Source: Toxotes chatareus
Taxonomy: Eukaryota > Chordata > Actinopteri > Toxotidae
DNA: 64,000 nt
Assembly (NCBI GenBank): GCA_016801885.1
Contig: CM028897.1
Coordinates: 14,260,501 to 14,324,500, forward strand
Direction: 5' to 3'
The translations under genes were made by a program, and so were the position numbers. Of the stretch, positions 55,524 through 64,000 are shown in pieces; the stretch's first letter is position 1, and each line of letters opens with the position of its first letter. Below the pieces are notes generated by a model, which was given only the letters and a program-made list of their open reading frames with translations, did not search any database and was not told where the DNA came from.

Positions 55524-57375
55524 CTGCTGTCATCTCTCAGGATGTCCACAATAAGCCAGCTAAATTTAAAAATGTGTCTTTTCTCTGTTTTTTGGCCTTC
55601 CATTGATACTAAAATGGCATTTCTGATGCTTGGAGAAGAGGAGGCCAGTAAAATGGATGAATCTGAAAATGCCGGGCTTCTGTTTTAGAATTGATGAGAA
55701 AGAAAGAGTGTTTGGAAAACAATGACCTGTGTTGCAGGAAAAGTTGTGAGGACAACTTTCTGTTGCCTCTAAAGGTGACTGACTGAAATGACTGAACAGC
55801 GTCTGAAACCAAATTCCCTTGCCAACATTTACGCCACCTGCAGTGATTGATGAGATTATGATGATTAATCAATAAATTGATTTGCTGAAAATTAATTGGT
55901 AACTGTATTTTGATAATCGTTTAAGTCATTTTTCAAGCAGAGCTACCACACCTTGCATTCTTCCAGATTCTCAAATGAGAAGCTTTGCTGCTTTTCCGTG
56001 AAATACTTATAAAGTATGTTTTCATCATTTTGAGGTTTAGATAAAACAAAGATGTCTTTTAAAATGCTGTTTTGGACATAAATTGTTTTCATACATAAAC
56101 AGCATCTTCACATTTAGCCTGGTTAACATGGACATAATAGTCCTTTGTTCGTTTGTGGGCACTGATATAATGTTAAAAACAACTCATATAAACACACTGT
56201 AAAATCATCCACATTTACCCAACATAGTCTAATATCTCTGGCCGTGGGCAGATTGTCCACACGCTCAAATACATAGTTACATGCCCTAAAAAGAACAAAA
56301 TAAGAACTTATTTGTGTCATTCTCTCTGCCCCATCCTCTCTTCCCCCATTCCTCCAGTCATCTAATTTTATATTTTTCTAATTAATTCTCTTGATTCATT
56401 AGGGATGGAGGAGAGGAAAGGGGGAGAAAATGAGTAGGCAAGTGAGGGATGAGAGAGGAGTGGAGCATCTTGCCATCTGCATTTCTCCCCTGCAGGCCAA
56501 AATGATGAGTCTGTCTCTCCAAACTGCAGCAAAAGTACTCGGTGCACTGAAATAATAAAGAGGGGGGAACTAAAACACGGCGAATCAAAGGAGGAAAATA
56601 ACTAGAGTGAACTCTGCTCAAGGCAGCCTGACCCTCCCCTGCTTCTCCTCTAACCCCAACTGTTCTCTCCTACCTCTTTGTGTTTTGTTTACCCCTTTCT
56701 CCTTCTTCTTCCCTCCACAACATTTTGCATTTGCGTCAAGGTTTATTTTGAGATTGTCTCTGACAGCAATAGCAACACAAGTGTTCAGACAGTGGCTGAA
56801 ATGAAAAGATAAGTGCATGAAGACACAGTGGGGTGGACAGAGACTGAGAGCAGACGGATATATATATATAAAGAGAAGAAAGGCATTAAAGATTCAAACT
56901 CTGATATGGAGGCAAAAGCTATAGTGACAAAAAATGAGGAGCTCCATAAAGTGTCTTGGCTCAAAAGGTTTAAAGAGAATTTCATGTATTGTGGTGGAGG
57001 TTGGTGTTGACTTGGTATACATAAACATCTCAATCTCAGCTCTTTGTACCATGTGCTCTTCTTTGTGAATGTCAGTGTGACAGTAAGTCCCATGAACACC
57101 GCTTCTCCTGTTCACTATTCTGTTAGATTTATTTTTGTGTGACTTTCATTTCCATGGTAATGTCCAGTGCCCTGTATTTATTCGGATATTCAGATGTATT
57201 CATGAGCAAGATATGAAGATGAATGGAAATAGCTTATCTAAAAAATGACCACAAGCAGGATATTAGCTAATATTTAGAATATACCGTTTGCATAAAAACA
57301 CAATCGAGCTGGTGGCGACTGCTGGAATCTCAGATTAGCTTTCATCGTTGCATTAAATAAAGACTCTGTCAATCT
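55524..57375. other. Noncoding DNA
   Basis: Mostly unique. Biased patches at 56310-56345 (C/T), 56400-56470 (G/A) and 56625-56720 (C/T), and a TATATATATATA run at about 56860. No frame is convincing. Confidence 0.5.
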
Positions 57376-57449
57376 AGATGGTAAATGGACTGCCCTTGTA
57401 TAGCACCTATTTACCTGAGCAGTATATTTACTTATGTTTTACCTCTCAG

Positions 57450-57527
<78 letters not shown>

Positions 57528-57615
57528 CAATGGTGAGGGAGCTGCCAAGCAGGTCGATGGTCTGCTCATTGGGAGCCATCCACCAACGATCTGCTATACC
57601 TGCTATACCCATATT
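57376..57615. repeat. Dispersed fish repeat interrupted by (CA)37
   Basis: Left part ATGGTAAATGGACTGCCCTT and GTATAGCACCTATTTACC, and right part GGGAGCTGCCAAGCAGGTCG, TCTGCTCATTGGGAGCCATC, fit a common fish element with the order TAAATGGACTGCATTTATATAGCGC ... CACACACTCATACAC ... GCTGCCATGCAAGGTGC ... CTGCTCATCGGGAGC. In that family a short natural CACACA-rich segment lies between the two parts. Here it has expanded into 37 pure CA units (57451-57524). Confidence 0.65.
57451..57524. repeat. (CA)37 microsatellite
   Basis: Seventy-four bases of pure CA inside the dispersed repeat. Confidence 0.99.
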
Positions 57616-58105
57616 TTATTGTCCTACATTCAGTTTTAAAGTATTCCATTTTTATTCATGCTCTACATCACACAAATTTTATGCATTCACTTGAAAATAT
57701 GAATTCATTTTTTTCTTATATTACAGGGAACACAATGAAAGTTTAATATCTTAAAATGGCAAAGTAAAAAAAAAAAAACTAGTCCCATAATTGTAAAATT
57801 TCTTATGTAAATTGTGATGACTTTTACTTTAGCATGTGGGGTCATAAGGATCAAATGCATAGTTGCACTGTCAGCAAACAAGTTGTTCCAAACAAGTAGG
57901 TGAGTGCATTTGCAGGGCGTTCAGCTTCTACCTCTAGGGGAATGTGATCTAAATGGGCCATGGAAAAAAAAAGTGGTAAAAGCACAGTAGTAAATGCACC
58001 TGTATGAGAAGAGAAGTCATTCTTATTCTGCATGGAATACTGTCTGGTAATGTCCCCATTTTGCTAGGCACCCCGTGAATCCTCCTGAAGGACCCCTAAA
58101 GGGTA
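57616..58105. other. Noncoding DNA
   Basis: AT-rich unique sequence with A12 (about 57767) and A9 (57964) runs. Confidence 0.5.
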
Positions 58106-58151
58106 TCTAGAGTCTCTGTGTCACAGATAACACTGACAGACATGGTGGCTG

Positions 58152-58185
<34 letters not shown>

Positions 58186-58345
58186 ACTAAGAGTCTTGTC
58201 ACACAAGGACAGAGAAGGAGAAAGACAGGCAGAACAGATTGGGAATGCACAGATTGGTATTCATTGTCCGATTGTGGTTCAATCAGCGCTGTCATACCCC
58301 TCTAACACAAACTGGTGTTACCCAAAAGGGAATGCCAAGTAGGGC
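58106..58345 (+). other. Leu-rich frame over a (CTG)9 array, coding doubtful
   Basis: From GACATGG (58139) the frame reads MVAV, twelve Leu, then RVLSHKDREGERQAEQIG. It looks like a signal peptide followed by a charged segment, but the Leu run is exactly the (CTG)9 microsatellite plus flanking Leu codons. There is no homology I recognise and no clear donor before the stop at about 58342. The complementary strand gives an Ala run. Confidence 0.12.
58154..58180. repeat. (CTG)9 trinucleotide repeat
   Basis: Nine uninterrupted CTG units, the only sizeable trinucleotide array in the window. Confidence 0.97.
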
Positions 58346-58361
58346 TGGGTGGCATTTTATT

Positions 58362-58364
<3 letters not shown>

Positions 58365-58404
<40 letters not shown>
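58365..58404. repeat. (GT)20 microsatellite
   Basis: Nearly pure GT, 40 bp. Confidence 0.98.
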
Positions 58405-58406
<2 letters not shown>

Positions 58407-59800
58407 TTGTTTGTTGTGAAGAAGCTGTCATAGATCTAAAGGTGTAGTCACCTAACAGGACATCCACAAGGCTCATCAGAGAGCTGCTCTATTGTTAGTC
58501 TCAGTGGTAAAGGTGAGAGGCCTTACTCAAAACACACATTGGTGAGAAACCCGCAGTCCCAGCCTAGTGACAGAGGGACAGCTCATGTGCAGACTTGTTG
58601 GACAAGAAGAGGTGATCATATGACAGCTGGAGTCATCATCTGTCATTGAGCTTTCTGGTTTGTTTCTCCATCAGTGGGATTTCCTTTCATAAAGCTGGCA
58701 TTTGTAATATGAATAACAAGTTAATTAACACCTTTAAGAGCTTCTAACGCAGAACAGGATTTTGAATAACCAAATGAAATAAACATTTTCAGAGAAAAGT
58801 CACATTCATTATGATTGTCCATGTTAATGAATTTGATTTAGTTTTTCCTAACATTCATGTCTGAAAAACTGAGCTAAAATTACTTTTAGTGTTTGTACAT
58901 TTTTGCTGAGAAATTAATTGAAGGACTGTGTTTAAGGGCTGTAGGCCCACTGGCTGCTGATCGACCTTCAGCAGCCTGGATGTTGCTGAGACATGGCATC
59001 GCTGATGGTATTACTCACAGCGTAGTCACAAAAGGGGAGAGAGGAGGCTCAACAGGGCACAAAGGGCCAGAAACATTGCCAGAGAAGGAAACTTGATATC
59101 AAAAAGGCAACTGAGTTGTAGTTCCATTATTCTCTTGAATGAGTTTTCTGTTCACAGTGTAATCATGTATATTCAAATGTATAGCCTCTATGAAAATGGT
59201 TTTCCTCAAGATTAATTTGAATTTCAGTACTTCAAGGTGAATGTATGTGTATGTGATGAGTAGTGACAGCAGTGACAGTGGACTGTAACATGATAATAGC
59301 CTGGCGTATAAGCAGAGAAGAAACCACCTGCAAGCTCCAGCCTTTTCAAACCACTCGCTGTTTAAGATGGAAGCCGCTGTCTTTAGGAAGGTCACTGCTC
59401 TCGACCTCTCTCACTTCTCTGCTCAGCAGCTAACTAATGTGACAAACTGTTTTTGATGCTTGATGACGTAAAACTGGTTGGGAGTGTGGGTGGGAGGAAC
59501 GGATGAGGAAAGAGGGTGGGAGGAAAAAGAGGGAAAAAAAACTTACGGATACAAACGGGCACATTAGGAGAGAGGGAGAGTGGATGAAAGGACAAAATGT
59601 AGTGTGAAGAGAAGGAGGGATGGGTGCTCCAAACGAGTGTTTCGGTGCGTTACACATTCCTAATTAGATCCACACGCGAGTATTTCACATCATGGAGGCA
59701 AGTGCACATGTTCACTGCTGATGTCCCATCAGTGGCTGCTAGTGGAGACACTGACCTGGAAAGAGATGATCTGACCAGGCGCTAACTCCCAAGTGAGCAC

Positions 59801-59803
<3 letters not shown>
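58405..59803. other. Noncoding DNA
   Basis: Unique sequence; purine-rich at 59480-59620. No supported gene. Confidence 0.5.

Positions 59804-59876
<73 letters not shown>
59804..59876. repeat. (CT)n microsatellite, 73 bp
   Basis: Uninterrupted CT of about 36 units. The minus strand frame reads an Arg-Glu run. Confidence 0.99.
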
Positions 59877-59881
<5 letters not shown>

Positions 59882-60093
59882 CTCTTTCTCCATGGCCCTC
59901 CCTGTAGGGTTTCTTTATTTGTTTTCCCAGATTAAAATGCAGAACTCTGCGCTTCCCATAAGGTATAAATATGATTTTCTGTAACCCAGTGACGGACCTG
60001 TTTCGTGCTTCAGTGTGCACTTGACAGTCTAATGAAAATGCGTGCTTATTTCTGTCTCATTGCATTTTCTTTTTCAGCTCACCTGTTTCTCAC

Positions 60094-60190
60094 CTTTCCT
60101 GTTTTTTGCCAGTTTCATGTGTGTTTGCATTACACGTTAAACTCTCACGTAATCGAGCCTTGCACAGATGGATGATCACCACTAAGCAAA
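60094..60190 (-). other. Candidate 97-nt coding exon, minus strand
   Basis: On the minus strand a long pyrimidine tract (two CTCCTTTTTTACTCC-like stretches) ends TTTTACCAG, followed by 97 nt ending AACAGGAAAG and then GTGAGA. A second donor (AAACAG/GTGAGC) sits 11 nt downstream. Only one frame stays open: CLVVIIHLCKARLRESLTCN, then ANTHETGKKQE. The other two stop. Its length of 3n+1 means it would shift phase if skipped. The peptide is not recognised. This is the segment with the best combination of acceptor, donor and single open frame found by eye. Confidence 0.25.
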
Positions 60191-61919
60191 CTGGTAAAAG
60201 GAGTAAAAAAGGAGGAGTAAAAAAGTGGCGGATGGAAGGAAACTTAATTAGCATTAGAATGAAATTTTGAATTGCCTCAGGTGATTGCTTGCATGCTGTC
60301 TTGTTCACAATGCATTACATGTCCACATGGGCATTAATTTTAAATTAAATAAATGTTTTTATATGGTTTTGCTGTCACTAATTTCTGATTAACTATATTT
60401 CATCAGAAATTGCTCAGATTTCTATTTAAGAGTGAGTACCATTGAATTTTCATGTTCAAGTATAGGCCCTGTTTTTGATTTGGTAGTATCCAAAAGGTAC
60501 AAAAAAAAAAAAGATGTGGACAAGGCAAAGAAGAAGGATTATATTCTTGATGAGGCCTCTTGTAAAGAAGAAGAAAAATAACTGAATATTAATTATTGTC
60601 AGTTAGGACTGGAAGGACAAGCCCCAAATAAAGCAGGTTCTGAGAAAGTAAACAGGCATTTCCATTTCGATATTTAGAGACGACTAAAAGAGGACTCCAG
60701 ACATCATTGGTAACATTTAATTAGAAAATCAATTTGTGGATATGTCATCCCGTTTCTTGTCAAATTAAATGTGAACCTCTCAGAGTCTTGGCATTTTCTA
60801 TATTTAGAAAAAAAAAAATTAATTTGTTGTTCTAATGAGAAGTTTAGTCTCAGGCCTGTACAAAGGCACCTCATTCTGCCTCCTATGCTCCTGTCCATTT
60901 CATTTACTCATATATGCTCTGTATCACACTGAATGTCATCGTGTTTGTCAGGCTTCAGACTCTTTGGTATTTCCTGGGCTGTTTATGTTGTGATGAACCC
61001 TCTGAGCCATCTCTGCTTTTTCTGGAGGGAGTGTGCTTCTGCGAGTGCTTGTGTGTTTATATTTGTGTGTGTGTGCGTGCCTCTCTGTGTAGTGTTCGCT
61101 CTTGAGAGCTTAAAGAAGATGCTGATTGGCGATAACCAGTGTGAATGACTAATTAGAGCTGGTGGCAGGCAGAGAGACTGCCTCGGCCACTTCACTGTGA
61201 ATGGGCCTTTGATGCTCAATCCAAACCCTCCGTGTTTAAATAACACACACACAGACACACGCATACATACACACTCACACACATGGATACTAATGCAGAT
61301 TAAGATGGAGAGGATACACATTCAGCCACACATATTGACCGACATTCGTACAAACACATGTCCAAGAACTGGCACACGTTGGTCCATATCAAGCCTTTTG
61401 AATTGCCAAAGCCTCGTTAGTCTCAGTTGTAATCAGGCCTTTTCTATTCTGTTCCACTCTGTAATCCAGATTCCTCCAGTTCCTCACTGCAAGCAGAAAA
61501 CAACACATGATGCTACTTTTCATCATATTCTGCCTTCCACTGTAAGGTCCAGAATGTGTGTTAACCCTGTTACACTGTGTTTACCATCCTGTCACACTTG
61601 AAAACTGACAAAAGAAACCTCCTCTTTCTGTGCACTTTGTGTGTTATTCTACATGAAATTGATAAAATAATTTTCAATATGTAACATTCATGTAACAGTC
61701 TCGAGGGAGCTTCTCTGACCTCAAGGCCATGTGCACCACATGTATGTCATCTTTGTCCTGTCAGCTGTGTTGAAGGGAAATGAGAGCTGACTGGCAGAAA
61801 CGAATAATGGGTCTTTAAATAATTAATCGTTGATAAATACCTCCTCAGGATGTCTTGTATGTCTTCACTGACATTCTTGTCCACACTGATTATAAATGAA
61901 TCAATTGATTGTGACATTA
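60191..61919. other. Noncoding DNA
   Basis: AT-rich unique sequence with A12 (60501-60512) and A9 runs, a short GT run near 61065 and CA runs near 61242 and 61270. No supported gene. Confidence 0.5.
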
Positions 61920-62280
61920 AACCCCTGTTATGTGGGCAGTAGTTGAAAGCCGAGTAGATACGTTACACTGAGGGGGTTGACATAGGGGGTTTGGCAAGGG
62001 CTCATGTGTAGCTCAAAGGCAGCGTGGTGCTACCTATATGCCAAGATGAGGCATTCTGGCTGTAAAAGTCTACATGCATGTTGCTCTGATAGATGCTTAG
62101 AACAAAGGCATTCAATAAAGGCTCAAAAATTGCCTAAAAAATTATGCTATAGGTGTGCAAATCAGCGCTATGCAAAGTTATTACAAGACTTATTGGTATA
62201 AACAATGAGATTTTAATAACACATGATGAAACCGTACATTTGGCTCTGCAGTGTAGATTCCCAGCAATGGAAAAGTGGGT
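61920..62280. other. Candidate conserved non-coding element
   Basis: Low-repeat sequence with AAAAAATTATGCTATAGG and CGCTATGCAAAGTTATTAC, carrying POU-octamer-like ATGCAAAG and homeodomain-like cores, next to the repeat-rich end of the window. Conservation cannot be judged from one sequence. Confidence 0.2.
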
Positions 62281-62785
62281 AGTTAGCAGTTATGGGACAA
62301 AAGCAATTGCACCTGTCTACTTATTTGGAAACTGTTATCTCTCGCTCTCTCCCTCCCTTCCTCTTTCTTTGCAGTGCCCTGCTGAACACACACCCAGCCC
62401 AAAAACTCAGATACACACAGACACACACAATACTGCAAATACCCAGCTGTTACACTGCTGTTGCTTCTGCTGCTCTACTTTGACAGCAGCATGTAATGTA
62501 TGGCTCACACTGCCCCCAGTAGGCTGCAATGAGTAGTGCGTCTCAACCTGACAAGGCCAGCTGCTGCAGCAGCAGCACTCGTGACTTCCCCGCTGTGAGA
62601 TGACGCAATGTATGGCTAGACAATAGATATGCATATGACACACAACAATTTCTCACAACACCGATATAGGAAAGACAGAGATACAATTAAAGTACAAAAT
62701 AAATGATCTGACACTGTATATTATTATAAGTGCTGTGATCCCATTTCAGTGAGGCTTTCGATTTAAAATAGTTTAATACAAACAT
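62281..62785. other. Noncoding DNA
   Basis: CTCTCTCCCTCCC patch near 62345, CACACA near 62415, and CTGCTGCAGCAGCAGCA near 62561. The 127-codon frame at 62153-62536 is unsupported. Confidence 0.5.
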
Positions 62786-62802
62786 TAGATAGATAGATAG
62801 AT
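62786..62802. repeat. (TAGA)4 microsatellite
   Basis: Four units. Confidence 0.9.
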
Positions 62803-62916
62803 CCTCCACTCTTTCATAATATGTATAATGAATGTTGCTATCTCTGTGTACAAATTAATAAGAGCAAATAAACCAGTCTGGTAGATATTACATATCTGCA
62901 TATATCCAGTCACTGT

Positions 62917-62918
<2 letters not shown>

Positions 62919-62992
<74 letters not shown>

Positions 62993-63015
62993 ACATACAC
63001 ACACATACTTAAACA
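62919..63015. repeat. (CA)36 microsatellite with imperfect tail
   Basis: Pure CA to 62990, then GTACATACACACACATAC. Confidence 0.99.
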
Positions 63016-63110
63016 CAAAATGTGACAGAGGAATGAAATTACCTTCACTAGTCCACCTTCCAATCATTCTTTATCATCTCAGCCTTCATTCATTCATCCA
63101 TTCATGAGAA

Positions 63111-63371
63111 GTGTATTTGTGTGTGTGTGTAGGTGTGTGTGTGTGTGACTTGCCTGGGCTGGCAAACCACAATGCAATCCAACAGCCATGATCTGTGGCA
63201 TCCATCAAACCACACACACACACACACACACTCCCGCACACACACCCTCCCGCACACACACTCACACATTTAGAATACTTGCCATCTTGATCTGAGTGCA
63301 ATCCAGGAGTGGTTGCCAGAAGGAAAGGTCGAACTACAATCACTCATAATACACACACACATGCACACACA
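63111..63371. repeat. Convergent GT and CA arrays with CTCCCGCA minisatellite
   Basis: GT array (63119-63148) and CA array (63211-63268) face each other about 60 bp apart. Inside the CA array, CTCCCGCACACACAC occurs twice (63232 and 63248), forming a small higher-order repeat. A further CA patch lies at 63351-63371. Confidence 0.93.
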
Positions 63372-64000
63372 ATCATCGATAGGCGTGCACCTGCTCCTCA
63401 GCATATATTAGAAAGGTAATAGTAAACCTGAGCTTCCAGGACAAAGTAAATTTACACCAGAGTTGAGATTCTAAAAACACACACAGAAATTAGACCACAC
63501 ACACTCAGTCCCACCCAATACCTGACCTGATATCTGATCCTGTCCTGTGTCCCATATGCTATGATTAGAAATTCAGATTCAGATTAGATTTGAATTCAAA
63601 TAAGGGATCATATGAAAATGACTAGGATGGTGACTGGTAATGAACCTTTCAGACCCCTAGCACAACAGTGCAAAAATGGTACCATTTGTTTTATTATGTA
63701 CCCCAATTTTAACCTTAATATCTTAATGGCGCTTAATGGAATTAATGTGTGCCACCAGAATTCACATTAATAAACAGAGACAAGGCAATTGGCTGCATTT
63801 GGCAAAGTGCATGTGTATGAAAACCAATTTAGGATGAAGACTAAATAAATACATAAAACATTTTCTGATCCTGTCTAACTTCTAATAATTTTCATACAGT
63901 GCCCTAAGTGTAACTGTGATATGGTGAATTCAGAGTGTGGTGAAATGAAACTGCTATTTATATTCTTGCAAGCTCTTTTACCAGGGTTCAGTGAAGGCAT
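63372..64000. other. Noncoding DNA
   Basis: AT-rich unique sequence to the window edge; CAGATTCAGATTAGATT near 63573. No gene. Confidence 0.5.

Noticed and set aside
60090..60308. Whole 72-codon minus frame as a small membrane protein
   Set aside because: The upstream part translates the pyrimidine tract (PPFLLLLP) that more naturally serves as a splice acceptor tract; only the 97-nt part is kept as a candidate exon.
1..64000. An operon, phage, defence system or other prokaryotic gene cluster
   Set aside because: No dense coding, ribosome binding sites or recognisable gene; base composition and repeats are those of a fish nuclear genome.

Overview
The window reads as vertebrate, most likely percomorph teleost, nuclear DNA. 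It is AT-rich and CpG-poor. It is unusually dense in long (CA)n/(GT)n, (CT)n and A/T-rich microsatellites, and it carries debris of interspersed repeats that I recognise from fish genomes. There are no operons, ribosome binding sites, CRISPR arrays, tRNA or rRNA genes. I could not assign any open reading frame to a known protein family. The longer frames are mostly translations of microsatellites (Cys-Val or His-Thr runs) or of purine- and pyrimidine-rich tracts. The best description is an intergenic stretch or the inside of a very long intron.

Layout. 1-9.6 kb: mostly unique DNA with GT arrays (35 units at 4541; a cluster of four at 8165-8724) and a CCAAT/DR1 motif cluster at 881-985. 9.6-16 kb: an AT-rich degenerate repeat, a possible small minus-strand exon at 10400, two perfect hairpins (14120, 14352) and the right end of a Tc1/mariner-like element (to 14606). 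16-33 kb: mostly unique DNA alternating between pyrimidine-rich and purine-rich blocks, with a collapsed Tc1-like remnant (24095), an internally deleted dispersed repeat (25001) and a dense TG/CA cluster (31.4-32.8 kb). 33-46 kb: the most repeat-rich part. It holds a LINE 3' end (33187, minus), a 1.2-1.3 kb GC-richer LTR-like unit (about 34.1-35.4 kb), a decayed minisatellite family (35.6-36.0 kb), a CpG-rich insertion-like block (38.0-39.0 kb), a GTTAGGG-like module ending in a GT array (39.5 kb) and further dispersed repeats at 43.3 and 45.5 kb. 46-64 kb: unique DNA with a better preserved LINE 3' end (49780-50121), another dispersed repeat split by a 37-unit CA array (57376-57615), a possible 97-nt minus-strand exon (60094-60190) and very long CA/CT arrays (59804, 62919).

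No set of genes working together can be claimed. The most testable leads are a few short segments that carry an acceptor, a donor and an open frame (minus: 60094-60190, 10400-10451, 36325-36361; plus: 53107-53194, 15398-15463). Others are the perfect hairpins, the convergent TG/CA pairs, and some stretches rich in homeodomain/SOX/POU-like cores that may be conserved non-coding elements. Family names for repeats rest on memory of fish sequences, not on a search. No novel molecular system was found.
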